Source of the DNA: Fusarium oxysporum f. sp. lycopersici 4287
Taxonomy: Eukaryota; Ascomycota; Sordariomycetes; Hypocreales; Nectriaceae
NCBI RefSeq assembly: GCF_000149955.1
Contig: NC_030989.1
Location: 2,241,839-2,305,838 of the forward strand
DNA: 64,000 nucleotides
Direction of reading: 5' to 3'
The notes under the pieces are model-generated. The model was not told the origin of the DNA and ran no database searches. It was given only the letters and a program-made list of their open reading frames with translations. Positions 22,477-34,716 of the stretch are shown piece by piece (the first letter of the stretch is position 1; the number at the start of each line of letters is the position of its first letter). Position numbers and translations under genes: made by a program.

Positions 22477-23974
22477 CATAGTCACATAAAACTGCATGGT
22501 GAATGTCGGCGTCGGGGTAATTTGGTATAGTTGGTTCAAACGTACATGAGGACGATAAGTACTGCCTGGGCCATGCTTTCGAAGCCCTGGCTTGGAGATG
22601 ATGCGCTGCCGTCTTGTTCGCTATCAGGGTCATATCGACCTGAAGTTGACATGCACTCTTCCAAGCAGCAATAACCTATGACCTAGAGAGGGATCGAGAT
22701 CCAACGCTGAGGGTATGCAATTTCGGTTCCCAAGTCTACAGACTCGCATGTTGATGTGACAAGTCTCCACCTATTGCCAACCTCGTTCTCTCAGTATGCA
22801 AGTCGACAATTGGGAAGTTCAGAATCAAGGGTGAAAGGAATTTGCTAGTTCCCGGAACTTGGACAACAGGCCCCTGACGGTGAGTGTTCGGAAGGTACAA
22901 GAATGAACGTTGCCGAGACAAGCGGGCTCGAAAAATAAGAGGTCCGATAGTCTTCGGCCACCAGCATCGAGCCAAGATTTGATGAAAGTAAGTGTTTGTC
23001 TCACACGAGGGTAGTCGAGCTCGTGGCCTCTTGAATTTGTTAGTGTTCCAAGCCGGATCATCAACTTGCCGTAACCTAAGAGCTCCTTCGATCGACATCT
23101 GCCAAGCTCATAGTCATTCCTCCTCAAAGCTCAAAGTGCTACCCATTCTAGCCATTCTCCCTATTCTCCCTTGCCCAGCCCCATTACTCGTTGGGCAAGT
23201 GCCTTGCTGTGCTGCGCAATTACCTTTTGATCCAGATCAACGTGTAATCAACCAATAGCGGAGGTTGTTGTTTAAGCTTCGAAATAAGCTTGTCTTAGCG
23301 ATCTTCTTGCGCCGGAAGCTGGCGCATCCGTGGTCCTACTCCTCATCGATGCCAAGACGCCTTGGCAGCCTTACTTTTGACAGAGGAAAATAACGAGTAC
23401 TCAGAGTAGGTTGAAGCTTTGCCAGATGCACTATCTAGTACGTACCAAGTCTGGGCTGACGGAGGTGGTCGTTCGCCAATATTAACCGGTGCAGAGCTAC
23501 ACGGGAGCTATGTCCACCATTGCATCTCGTATACGTAACCTTTTTAAGAAAGCATCTCCCATTGACCAGATAGATCCGTTATTGTGTGTTGTTTGGTAGA
23601 TCAAGATCCCTTGGCGTCGCTCTGCTGTGTGGCTGTGTGACAGGTTAGCTCAACCCCAAGATGCTTGGTAAGTCATCCCAATAAGTTCTGTATGAGGTGT
23701 CGCTCAGGCACCTTGGAAAGAATACGGCTTGGCTCATACGTTGCATGCGGTCGAATACCTCGGTGATATCTCCCTACATCGTTTGATTACCATGGCATAC
23801 CTGCGCACCGAACTATTCTACTTGGCGACTTGTTAGTCGGAACCCTTGGTGTATGTTACCATGGATTAGAGGCTTGCCAGGGGCCTCACGATACTACGAA
23901 CCAATACTGTAATGACGTTGTTACAATGCGCCCAATCTAGGTGTTGTTGAGCCGTCATCGTGTACTGAATTGTC

Positions 23975-23981
23975 TATAAAA
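23975..23981 (+). promoter_or_regulatory. TATA box of the CHRD gene
   Basis: TATAAAA lies 124-130 bases upstream of the ATG at 24105, followed by a C/T-rich stretch with CAntC-like start sites. The position suits a TATA-driven, regulated fungal promoter. Confidence 0.55.
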
Positions 23982-24104
23982 CATCTACTCTCTTCGCTGA
24001 AATTCTTCACCAGTCTCATCAGTATTCACTCGCAGAGCAACTTTACACCCTAATCTGTAATACCATTCCTCTGTCCTACATTTTCAGCCCAATCCACTGC
24101 AAAC

Positions 24105-24746
24105 ATGAAATTCTCTCTCTTTGCCGTTGCTCTCAGCACCCTCGCTGCTGCCTCGCCAACTCCTGACATGGAGCATGAGAAGCGCGTCCTTGGTCTCCTT
24201 AAGCCTAAGGGTGGCATCCCTTTCACTTTCACTTCTATCTGGGAAATTCTTGCTACCCCTGATCAGGTTGTTGATGCAGACAACAAGTACACTGGCGGAC
24301 TGAAGGGCAGCAAGGGCCTCTTCAAGTTTGGCATCAACTCTAACGAGGATGTCATCTGCTATAACATCACCTTGTATGGCTTCCGAGGTGACTACCAGTC
24401 TCCCGCCAACACTGCCACCCACATCCACGAGGCTGTCAAGGGCAAGTCTGGGCCTCCACGGTAAGTCGATGACGCAGGCCTGTACACAATTGGAGCTATG
24501 AAACGCTGACTTTGTATTAGTATCGCCTTCCCCAACCCCGTCGGCGACGAGAAGAGCCGCAACGCTGTCGGCTGTCTCCAGGGCCCATTCCGCACCGGTG
24601 TGATCCAGAACAGCCAAGACACTGGTGTAGGCTTCACTCTCAAACAGATCGAGAAGAACCCCGAGAAGTTCTTCGCCGACTCGCACTCCAGCCTTGCTGT
24701 TCCTGGCGCTTTCCGAGGACAGCTCAGCTCAGGCAAGGTGTGCTAA
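24105..24746 (+). CDS. Secreted CHRD-domain protein
   Basis: Exons 24105-24460 and 24521-24746 with an intron at 24461-24520 give 193 residues. Residues 1-16 (MKFSLFAVALSTLAAA) form a clear signal peptide. A KR pair follows at about 26-27 (HEKR), a possible Kex2 site. The rest looks like one CHRD domain of the small fungal secreted type: FTSIWEILATPDQVVD, YTGGLKGSKGLFKFGINSNE, CYNITLYGF, THIHEAVKGKSGPPR, then AFPNPVGDE, and VPGAFRGQLSS near the end. THIHxG-like and RGQL patterns are typical. Two or three Cys could form a disulphide. The molecular role of fungal CHRD proteins is not settled. Secretion is well supported by the sequence, and a role in host interaction is only possible. Confidence 0.85.
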
Positions 24747-24988
24747 AGGGTTTAGCCCCTTTCCCAAACTTTGCTCGATTTGCCTAATGCGCATATGTTT
24801 CTGACGGAATTGGATTGTAATACAACTCCGTGTAATATTTACTCTTCCTTTTGTAGAAATAATTCAAAGTCATGGTGGCTTGGAGACGTGTTTGGGTATC
24901 GCATAACATGATAATTCATTAATCCATGATATAACCTTAACCTTTGATGCTTGACACCTCAGAATTTGAACTGTGAAAAGAGAATCGT

Positions 24989-25503
24989 TTATGCTGCAGC
25001 CTTCTTCTTCTTTGCCTTGGCCTTCTTCTTGCTCCTGTCTCTGGGCTTCAGGGCTGTCATGCCAGCCTTGCACACATCGGCATACCGCACGTAGAAAGCC
25101 TCCAGATCCTCGGGGTTGACGACTGTTGAAAGCTTGGCTTTGTTAGAGCGATCCTTCTTGCCCTTGCCATTTGTTGCCCTGATGATGAGGGGCAGAGGCT
25201 TGCCAGGGTGAATATCCGGAGAGGGCTCCTCTTCTGAGGGACTGGGGATGCCCTGACCGTATGTGACTGAGAGTTTTCTTAGCGGAATGAGAGACAGGGC
25301 TGATATCAATACTTACGTCGCTTCTGGCTCAAGTAGATGGCGCCATGGTCGCTGCCCTTGCGATGATTGAAGAGCTCACCCAACTTGGCGAAGAACTGTC
25401 ATGATGTCAGAAACAAAGCTGCTAGACAATCGTTCGGGTCTCTCTTCAGATAGAGAAGGGAATGTAGACTCACCTCGTCATGGCTCATATGAGAGTCAGC
25501 CAT
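24989..25503 (-). CDS. SRP14: Signal recognition particle subunit SRP14
   Basis: SRP14 binds the Alu domain of SRP RNA and helps pause translation elongation during ER targeting. Exons are 25503-25474, 25395-25317 and 25266-24989 (introns 25473-25396 and 25316-25267), giving 128 residues. The N-terminus reads FFAKLGELFNHRKGSDHGAI, then YLSQKR joined over the intron to LTYGQG. A loop with EEEP follows, then the conserved LPLIIRATNGKGKK and KLSTVVNPEDLEAFYVRYAD. It ends in a very Lys/Ala-rich tail (RDRSKKKAKAKKKKAAA), usual for fungal SRP14 and likely RNA-binding. It is divergent from SGD1 with a 553-base spacer. Confidence 0.92.
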
Positions 25504-26056
25504 AGTGATGGGGTATGAGACTGTCAAAAGACGATGTATATTAAGAGATGAGTGTTAGCCTACCAATATTGAGGTTGACATTGTGCCCCGCCATCATGTC
25601 CGGGGCTCAAGTGTGGCGTACCAGGCTGTGGCAGCAGGTTGTTCGTGGCTTACCTCGGGCGGTGAGATCGATACCTGAGTTTTAGTGAAAGACTCACCAG
25701 CACTCAGGTACCCCTGAGTCTCTTGAAATGTGAAGGTATTTTCTGCCGGCAGAATATATTTTCTGTTCAGCATCATCTTCAAACTAATAGAACAGACTCA
25801 AAATATTCAGTTTGTATGAATCTAATCTTAAAGGATAACTCGCATTAATGATCTGATTCATCTGCAATTCTCAGACCACCATTGCGACAAAAAGTTCCAG
25901 AAGATATCGCCGAATCGCAATACTCATCATTGACCGCCTGCTAAATTAGGCACAACCATCGTCAAAGATCCAGGATCGTTGCTTAAAATTCAGTCAACCT
26001 CAGGATTGTAACCCTGGGGCAACACGGCGCTACCCTTCCACTATACTTCCGGCAAG
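25504..26056. promoter_or_regulatory. Divergent spacer SRP14 / SGD1
   Basis: These 553 bases separate two start codons on opposite strands and presumably hold both promoters. I do not recognise a specific element. Confidence 0.4.
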
Positions 26057-28672
26057 ATGACGTCCGCACCAGAGCTTCAACAGAAGCTCTTCAAGCGTAT
26101 GGGCTTGGACGTTCCAGAACCCAAACCACAGCGCAATGGACCTAGGAGATCGGGACAGCAGCTGTCAAGAAAAGAGCAACGAAAAGCGCAACGGGTACAG
26201 AAGCGAACTCACGTCTACGCAAGAGCAACTCCACAGCGACCACAACATATAAATCATGCTCAGAGAAGATCAAACACAACGCAGAGGAAGGAACAGGCGA
26301 ACAAACCTCAGTCACGACCTCCAAAGCAGATTAGCGATGATGAAGATGATCTCGAAGACGAGGATGAGGACGATGCTGGAGAAATTTCGTTGGACGAAGA
26401 CGATGATTTGGATGACCTGATGGACGACGAAGAAGACGACGAAGAAGATGAAGATGAGGAAGAGGAAAAGAACACAAAAGCTAAGAGTGGGAAGAAGGGT
26501 GTTTCGAAGGCCGTGCAGGAGAGACTGGCCCAGGACGACGCCGAGATTGAGGCCTTTGAGCGAAAGCTAGGTATCAAGAAGGGACGAAAATCACTACCTC
26601 AGTCTTTCAAGCAGGATGGCCTTGGCGATCTTCTAGGGGACCTTAGCGGCGAAGAAGACGTCAGCGACAACGACAATGACAACAAAAAGAGGAAAAGTGA
26701 ATATGATGATTGGCTGGCATCAAAGCGAAGAAAGACAGTAGAACCTGCAGGTCGACAAAAGGTCCGCGACATGTCTGAAGATGAGGAAGGAGATGAGGAT
26801 ATGGGTTTGGACGACGAATCTGGAGATGAAGACGAAGACATGGACCTCATGGATGAAGACGATGAAGATGGAGGTGACTTTGATAATGAGTCATTCGGCG
26901 GTTTCGACGACGACGAGGGTGATGCTGCAGACAACACTCCAGCTCAACCGCGACAGAGAGAGAACCCCTATGTCGCGCCCACTACTGGAGTCACGGTTGC
27001 GAAATACGTCCCTCCTTCATTACGCAGAGCCGCAAACTCAGAAGAGGAGCGCAAAAGTCGACTAAGGAAACAAGTTCAAGGTTTGATCAATCGTCTTACA
27101 GATGCCAACATCTTGTCCATTGTCAAGTCTGTGGAGGAGCTTTACCAAAACAATGCACGTGGTGATGTGACAGATGTTATGACGGATGCGATCATGGCTC
27201 AAATTTGCAAGCCGGAGAGCCTCCCTGATCAGTTCTTCGTCCTCACCGGTGGATTTGCCGCTGCTATTTACCGACTTATTGGATCGAGTTTTGGTTCAGT
27301 ATTAATCCGCCGTATCGTGGAAGATTTTGGCGGTCACTATGAGCAAGCGAGCAAGGAACAAAACGCTGAATCTGCTATTCAAAAGGAAGCCTCGAATATC
27401 TTGACACTGCTTTCACAACTTTACGTGTTTGAGGTTGTCACTTGCAAGATCATCTTTGATTACATGGAGAGACTTCTCAGCGACCTCAATGAGATCAACG
27501 TGGAACTTCTTCTGCGAATATGCCGCATGGCTGGCCGAATGTTGAAGCAGGATGATCAGCAATCGCTGAAGCACGTCTCTGGCGTTCTTAACCAGTCCGT
27601 CTCAAAAGTGGGCTACAGCAATATCTCGGCTCGCACAAAGTTCATGGTTGAAACCATCACCGACCTAACCAAGGGCAAAAAGAAGGCCCGAGGCTTGGAC
27701 TTTACTGTCGTCTCAGAACATGTACAACGCATGAAGAAGCGTCTTGGTGAGCTCAAGTCTCAATCGCGACGGCTCGATGGCCTTGCTCCTATGGGCGTAG
27801 GCTTGGTCGACATAGAGGGAGCTGAGACACGAGGCAAATGGTGGTTGGTTGGTGCCAGTGTACCAACAACTCTCCTAGATAAAAGCAAAAAGGGGCATGT
27901 ATCTGATGCTGAAATGAGCGATCATGAGGACATGGATATCGTTTTGCCTGATTACCCAAAGAAGGCTCGCGCTCAAGGTTTGAGTGGAACGGCCCAGCAT
28001 ATGCGACTGGGATGAAGTCCTCCAAGTCAACCTCCGAACAGTCTGGACTTTATGCCGCGATCTGGGCTCCTACATGCTAACCCGCAAGCCCATCGCAAGC
28101 GGCCATCGCGGAAGCATCATCAACGTTGCGTCCCTCGTCAGCTTTCAAGGCGGTCTTACGGTTCCGGCGTATGCAGCAGCAACAGCCGAATCAGGTTTGC
28201 GATCCAAGATCGATTATGGAAGATCTTCAGGAGTCTCGGAGAATCCATGTTCGGCGAAGCTCCTGAGGAGGATGAGTCGGCTGATGCTGAGCGCATGAAA
28301 GATGAGAGACGCATCACTAATGTGGCCAAGTTCTATGCGGCACTTGTTGCGGATGGAACACTGAATATCGCCATCTTGAAGCCTCTAGAACTTCCTGAGG
28401 CGAACCACTGGACATCAATGTTTGTTCAGCTATTCATACTTGCCCTTCTGAAGGAATGCAGGAGCAAGAAAAAGGGCCCAGAGGAAGATATCAAGCTGGA
28501 GAAGATCTTTGGTGCTGCCCGAGACTTACCAGGCTTAGCTGCCGGAATACATTGGATGCTACGGAAGAAGGTCCGGAAGACGAAATTGGTCAGCGCAAAG
28601 GAGTTGAAAAAGCTGGAGGGCGTTGGCGAGAAGGCGCAGATTATTGTGCGCCCAGCGGCAATAGAAGTGTAG
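26057..28672 (+). CDS. SGD1: SGD1/NOM1 nucleolar MIF4G-MA3 protein, interrupted
   Basis: Sgd1/NOM1 is a nucleolar protein needed for 18S rRNA maturation in yeast. The first 652 codons (26057-28012) give a basic N-terminus, long acidic tracts ([12 protein letters not shown] and similar), the family motif [17 protein letters not shown] (near residue 305) and a MIF4G domain (about 330-540). A linker to [13 protein letters not shown] follows. A stop at 28013-28015 ends this frame. The same frame resumes at about 28181 with [21 protein letters not shown] and runs through the rest of MA3 to the normal basic C-terminus at 28672. The roughly 58 missing residues at the start of MA3 are replaced by a dehydrogenase-like segment of about the same length, so the total (872 codons) is normal. 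Either an assembly chimera or a broken allele. Confidence 0.85.
28005..28178 (+). other. Short-chain dehydrogenase fragment inside SGD1
   Basis: Read in a frame different from SGD1, these 58 codons give SDR sequence: [20 protein letters not shown], then [15 protein letters not shown] and LTVPAYAA. The layout matches the part of an SDR from the conserved VNL to the catalytic Ser (NVAS..S) and Tyr (PAY). It looks most like KduD-type 2-deoxy-D-gluconate 3-dehydrogenases. The match ends right after the Tyr, before the expected YxxxK lysine, where a GCAGCAGCA stretch joins it to SGD1. The fragment has no start, NAD-binding glycine motif or end of its own. Confidence 0.8.
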
Positions 28673-29445
28673 GATATGGATAAGAGTCATAGATAGTCAG
28701 GGAGGCGACAATATTACAAAGTTCCTCGGCCTGGTTCAGTCCAGAGTCCAGACTCATGATGTTTATTAGCAATCATCTCGGTGAACCGGCGATGTACTCC
28801 GTATGTGAGCGGCTTTATCTTCCAGTGACGTCGGCATCCCGAGGGGCAATTAACGTCCGGCGACCGGGTAGGAACGGGACACGCCGGGTCCTCGGAGGTG
28901 CAAGAGACGGGATAAGCTGTGGTTGGGGGCGACATCAGTCTTTGGGGAGAACAGTTTCGGCGTGCGTTGGGACGAAATGCCCGAATTCCCAGGCAAGACT
29001 TAGCGTGAACCACCACTGAAACCGGGAATGGATACAAAAGTTGGAGATACAATGCAATGCCATTCGACAACGGGGCCGGAGATATATGTCCAGGGGGCGG
29101 TGTTCTCCAACAGGACCTAGCAAAAGCTTTACAGGGCACGCGGAGGGGAGGTGAGGGTGCTGTAGGTGGCTCCCTCACCGAAGAAACGACCAATCGTGTC
29201 AACGTGTCGGCTGACGTCCAGGAAAAAATTACCTGATAAACGGGCGGGCTTCTCTTTGCCGAAGCTCCCTGTAGTGCATTACAGTGCTTTACCTTACTGG
29301 ACTGACTGCCCTGTGCTTTTTAGACGGGCGAGCTTTGTTGCGGCAACGCCTCAACCTCAACCTCGTCGACTTTTTCTACCTCATCCTCCCCCTTCCTCTC
29401 CACAATCCTTCTGTCCTCCATTGTCTTTCCCACACAACCCACATC
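28673..29445. other. Intergenic, SGD1 to LPD1
   Basis: This is the 3' flank of SGD1 and the upstream region of LPD1. The last 100 bases are strongly C/T-rich, as in highly expressed fungal genes. No gene is seen. Confidence 0.5.
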
Positions 29446-31290
29446 ATGCTTTCCAGTCGTTTAATATCACGAGCTGTTGCTCGCCCGGCTTTCCAGAAGT
29501 CTACGTACGTTTATACCACCGTGCGCTTTGCGACGAATGGGTCCAGGAGAAGCTTGTTTAAGCCCGCTTCTGTTGGGACCAATCCGTCATCGAGGGGAAA
29601 ATGGCTCGTCGACTAACAATGTTTCTTCCTGATCGATAGGCTCCCCAGCGTTGTCGCTTCCTCTTCGCTGTCGCGATTCAGCCGTGGATATGCCTCTTCA
29701 GCTGGTATGTTACCTCCGAGCTCGTCGGAACACCACCCCGAACAACCCGCTGACCGGAATTTCTTGCAGAAGAGAAGGATCTCGTTGTTATCGGTGGCGG
29801 CGTTGCTGGCTACGTCGCTGCTATCAAGGCTGGACAGGAGGGCATGAAGGTTGGTTTTATACGGATACGATCAAGCGGACAGAATTGGCTGACCAGATCT
29901 TTTCATCTCATATAGGTTACCTGCATTGAGAAGCGTGGCTCCCTCGGCGGTACCTGCTTGAACGTCGGCTGCATTCCCTCAAAATCTCTCCTCAACAACT
30001 CGCATCTCTACCACCAGATCCTCCACGACACCAAGGCCCGCGGTATCGAGGTCGGCGAGGTCAAGCTTAACCTGGCCAACTTCATGAAGGCCAAGGAGAC
30101 CTCCGTCAGCGGTCTCACCAAGGGTATCGAGTACCTCTTCAAGAAGAACGGCGTTGAGTACATCAAGGGTGCTGGTTCTTTCGTCAACGAGCACGAGATC
30201 AAGGTCGACCTCAACGAGGGCGGTGAGACCAGCGTTCGCGGCAAGAACATCCTTATTGCTACTGGTTCCGAGGCCACTCCTTTCCCCGGTCTTGAGATCG
30301 ACGAGAAGCGCGTCATCACCAGCACTGGTGCTATCGCCCTTGAGCAGGTCCCTGAGACCATGACCGTCATTGGTGGTGGTATCATTGGTCTTGAGATGGC
30401 CTCCGTCTGGTCTCGACTTGGCTCCAAGGTCACCATTGTCGAGTTCCTCGGCCAGATTGGTGGCCCAGGTATGGACACTGAGATCGCCAAGAACACCCAG
30501 AAGATCCTCAAGAAGCAGGGTCTTGAGTTCAAGCTCAACACCAAGGTTGTCAGCGGTGACAAGTCTGGCGACAAGGTCAAGCTCGAGGTTGACTCCGCCA
30601 AGGGTGGCAAGCCCGAATCTGTATGTGTATCAAATCCTATGTTTTGCTTACAGTTCTAACAAACATATCTAGATCGAGTCCGACGTCGTCCTCGTTGCCA
30701 TTGGTCGACGACCCTACACCGGCGGCCTCGGCCTTGAGAACATTGGCCTCGAGGCTGACGACCGCGGCCGTGTCATCATTGACTCCGAGTACCGAACCAA
30801 GATCCCCCACATCCGATGTGTTGGTGATGTCACCTTCGGCCCCATGCTTGCCCACAAGGCTGAGGAGGAGGCTGTTGCCGTTGTCGAGTACATCAAGAAG
30901 GGTTACGGCCATGTCAACTATGGTGCCATTCCCTCCGTTATGTACACTCACCCCGAGGTCGCCTGGGTCGGCCAGAGCGAGCAGGACCTGAAGAACCAGA
31001 ACATCCCTTACCGAGTCGGAACCTTCCCCTTCGTTGCCAACTCCCGAGCCAAGACCAACCAGGACACTGAGGGTATGGTCAAGATGCTCGCTGACCCCGA
31101 GACTGACCGCATTCTCGGTGTTCACATCATCGGCCCCAACGCTGGTGAGATGATCGCTGAGGGTACTCTGGCTCTCGAGTACGGTGCTTCCAGCGAGGAT
31201 ATCGCCCGAACCTGCCACGCCCATCCCACACTTGCCGAGGCCTTCAAGGAGGCTGCCATGGCCACCCACGCCAAGGCCATCCATTTCTAA
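29446..31290 (+). CDS. LPD1: Dihydrolipoyl dehydrogenase, mitochondrial (E3)
   Basis: This is the FAD enzyme that reoxidises dihydrolipoamide with NAD+ in pyruvate and 2-oxoglutarate dehydrogenases and the glycine cleavage system. Exons 29446-29504, 29640-29704, 29770-29849, 29916-30620 and 30673-31290 give 508 residues, the normal length. Residues 1 to about 38 ([16 protein letters not shown], later [11 protein letters not shown]) form an Arg/Ser-rich mitochondrial presequence. FAD-binding [20 protein letters not shown] follows. The redox disulphide is GGTCLNVGC (Cys82 and Cys87), and the NAD motif is [20 protein letters not shown]. The C-terminal catalytic dyad is HAHPTLAE (His487, Glu492). 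All four introns fall in the first half or at codon 304 and keep conserved sequence in frame. Coding sequence is rich in C-ending codons, which suggests high expression. Confidence 0.97.
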
Positions 31291-32937
31291 GCAATGCTTG
31301 AACGGTCGAAACTGGTTGGATAAGTTGCTGGGTGCCAATGGCTACAGATGGGTCAAATTGGTACCAGCAGGTCTCTTCTGTGCTCTTTGCGGCGAGAATG
31401 GACACTCTTGAATGCATAGACTTGATAGCGCGTCTGTAGTCGCCGAGAACATAACAAAAAAGATGACACAGGGTCAAGAGGAGGCCTCGCAAGGATAGTG
31501 CGAACGGGATAGAGCCCGGGGCATCTCGGACTCTGGGTTGTGTAAACTAGTAATAATTCTTTCTGTTCAAGCATGATGTATGGAAATCACACGGCAAGAT
31601 GCGTTGCTTGCGTTCCAAGATTATTAGTTGAGTTCGCAATGCGTGAAAGAAGAATACAAATTATATGATCAATAACTCAAAGTCTATCTTTCGAATTGAC
31701 TGGCTAAGCCTTTAACTCTTTTACAAAACTTGATTTACAAACTTAGTCAGGGCAAGCTTTAGATCAAAGTATCCAAAAACTGTGTAACATGGAGAACAAG
31801 AACTAGGAAAGAGATAGGTGGCTAAGACCAGCACTCCATTCAGATATTATTCTCATTTTCTCGAACCTATTAGTCAAACCTCTAGTCGTTACTCGAATGA
31901 GTCGAATACGAATTCGAGAATGCGTATCGAATACTTTCGACTGACGCAGGCCCCTCGAGAGACACTAGACCCGAACCCGTTTGCAACGGTGGGTTTGCAA
32001 GGTTGTTCAAGTCGAAAGGTTCTTGCGAGGGGATACACCAGATCAGCTCATTCTCGACCAGGAGCCAGCTAGGGATCTGGCTACCGCTGAGGAATATGAA
32101 AATAGGTAGTTGATATTCTTCAAACCCCCTTATTATTATCGACCCTTTTCAAGTTGTAGCTGGCAGTGAAAGCATCAACTGACTTACGCTGTTGTGAGTG
32201 ATGGAGAATGCAAAACATCTGAGCTCACCAATCGGCGAATACGGGTTCTTAGGAACCCGAGGACCTTCACAATAACGGAAATACGGATGTCAATCGTTGT
32301 CACTGATCAAAAGCAACATGGTATTGGTGATCCATGGTGCTTTGCTCTGCATATCTCCACCAGGTTGGAGATCCTGTGTCTCGATTGAGTAACCGCTGCC
32401 TATATCTAATTTTGGTGCCTAGATTCAGGAACAGAGACTTACGTATGGAGCGAGCCTTTTGTGACAGGAATTGCTGAAATCAGGGACCTAGGAATGTATG
32501 AGATGGAAGCTTGTAAGTCAATGTTGACAAGGGACCTTTGTTTTGAGGTTTCCAACTGGTGGCGGGGTAAATCATTACCTGTCTATCCCCAATTCCACTT
32601 GAGCCCCTCCGTTACAGCGGAGAGATTGGGCCATTTTGAAGAAGTGAGGTGTGTTACCAGCTGCGCCGCTCCACCACTGCCGGTGCTAGGAAATGGCACG
32701 CACTTCGCTGAAAGGACTGATAAGATGCGGTGAATTGAGCTGCATATGATTCGACCTCAAGCTTAAATCGGCCCCTTTTTAACTTAAACATTTAAATCTT
32801 GAATACTCCCACATTCATCCCTCGCTTGGAGACACCCAGCCCTGGACAATTCTGTTGTTTGGTGCAGCAGAGTCCTCCACATTCTTTCTGGCAGTTTTGT
32901 TGTCTGTTTTTGCCTCTGTTTCAATCTGTCCTTCGCT
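31291..32937. other. Intergenic, LPD1 to sphingolipid desaturase
   Basis: 1.65 kb with no recognisable gene. The section at 31860-31960 is dense in TCGAA/GAATTCGA-like words. Otherwise I see nothing notable. Confidence 0.5.
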
Positions 32938-34716
32938 ATGGCCCATAGCGCTATCGTTACAGGCCTGCCGCCTCTGGCAGGTAATGCACCTGAGAAGACA
33001 CCGAAGCTTATGACCAGGGACGAGATTGAAGCCTTGATTGCTGAAGGCAAGCATGTCGCTATATTCCATAACCAGGTCATCAAGATGGATGCTTGGATGC
33101 CCTATCACCCCGGAGGTGACAAGGCTATGCTTCACATGGTGGGCAAGGATGCTTCTGATGAAATCGATGCGTAGGCCACAAGCAAATCCAGCGTCTAGAG
33201 GGTCAATGCTAATCCGATGACTAGTCTACACTGTTTCGAGACACGCCAGAAAGTCCTGCGCTATCGCATCGGTCGAATTGAAGGGACTTGGGAGAACTTC
33301 CTGCCGCCTATCCAGGGAGGCGTTTACCGTACAGACGAAGAGATCGAACGAGCTAATGCCGAGGGCGAACCCCACAAAGACCAAGACTCGAGCGCTCCGT
33401 CAACTCGTGTCCCATCACCAGTCTTCGACGAGGAAGAGACCGCCGGAGTAAGACAGCGAAAGACCAACAAGAAGGATGGAGCTCGGGCGCCCTCGATATC
33501 ATCTGCCTCCAGCGTAGAAGAGCCAGATCTAGATGGCATGTCGTATCTTGATACCATCACTCGCGAACATATCAGCCTCGACCTCGACAAGTACCCTCCT
33601 CCTGACAAGGAAACACAAGCCAAGATCGTTGCCAAATATCGCGAGCTCCACCAGAAGGTCTATGACACAGGGCTTTACAACTGCAACTACAAGGCCTATG
33701 GAATCGAATTCATTCGATACACTGCATTGGCGATCGGCTCAGCTTTCTGCCTCCGTCACGAATGGTACGCTCTAAGCGCCTTTCTCTTGGGCGCCCTTTG
33801 GCATCAACTCTCATTCACAGTCCATGATGCTGGGCATATGGGTATTACCCATAGCTACTTCATTGATTCTTGCATCGGAGCCCTGATCGCCGACTTTATG
33901 GGAGGTCTGTCGATAGGATGGTGGAAGCGCAACCACAACGTGCACCACGTTATCACCAATGCGCCGGAGCACGACCCTGATATTGAGCACATGCCTCTCT
34001 TTGCCGTCTCTCACCGTCTCCTAGGCAGCTTGAGATCAACATACTACGAGAGAGTCATGGCCTATGATGCTGTGGCAAAGGTTCTGCTTAGAGTTCAGGC
34101 CTGGACTTACTACCCGTTGCTTGCACTGGCTCGTTTCAACCTCTACCGACTCTCATGGGACCACCTCATCATGGGCCGAGGTCCAAAGAAGGGACCTGGC
34201 TTGGTTATCTGGTGGCTTGAGATCATTGGGCAGGTTTTCTTCTGGACCTGGTTCGGCTATGGTCTGGTATATAACCTTCTCCCTGACAACTGGACCCGAT
34301 TCTACTTTGTCATGATCAGCAACATCACCGCCTCGCCTCTTCATGTTCAGATTGTCCTGTCTCACTTTGCCATGAGCACAGTTGAGCTGGGCCCTCAGGA
34401 GTCGTTCCCGCAGAGACAGCTCCGAACCACTATGGACATCGATTGTCCTGAGTGGCTTGACTTCTTCCATGGTGGTCTTCAGTTCCAGGTTATTCACCAT
34501 CTCTTCCCTCGCGTACCCCGTCATAATCTGCGTGCGACACAGAAGCTCGTCCAGGAGTTCTGTGACGAGGTCAACATCCCTTACGCGTTGTATGGGTTCG
34601 CCAACGGCAACCAGCAGGTTATTGGAAGGCTGGCAGAGGTTTCCCGACAGGCGGCGATCCTTGCTAAGTGCCAGCAGGCGATTCAGAACGGTGACCTTTC
34701 AGGCCATCACCATTAG
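32938..34716 (+). CDS. SLD1: Delta-8 sphingolipid desaturase, cytochrome b5 fusion
   Basis: This ER membrane enzyme introduces the delta-8 double bond in the long-chain base of fungal glucosylceramides. Exons 32938-33170 and 33225-34716 give 574 residues. An N-terminal cytochrome b5 domain holds the haem motif HPGG (57-60). A charged, Ser-rich linker (about 105-190) follows. Then comes the desaturase with its three histidine boxes: HDAGH (278-282), HNVHH (315-319) and QVIHH (499-503). The Gln in the third box is the hallmark of front-end and delta-8 desaturases with fused b5. Hydrophobic segments lie around 235-275 and 385-440. The paired C9-methyltransferase and glucosylceramide synthase genes are not in this window. 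A fatty-acid front-end desaturase is the alternative, but the sequence looks like the fungal sphingolipid branch. Confidence 0.9.

Larger units (their letters stand above)
21837..24104. other. Intergenic, Gbp2-like gene to CHRD gene
   Basis: No gene is recognised. It contains a hexamer array (22393-22476), listed separately, and the CHRD gene promoter at its right end. Confidence 0.55.

Noticed and set aside
30637..31338. 233-codon ORF antisense to LPD1
   Set aside because: It is a frame shadow of a C-ending-codon-rich coding exon, with no start context or domain of its own.
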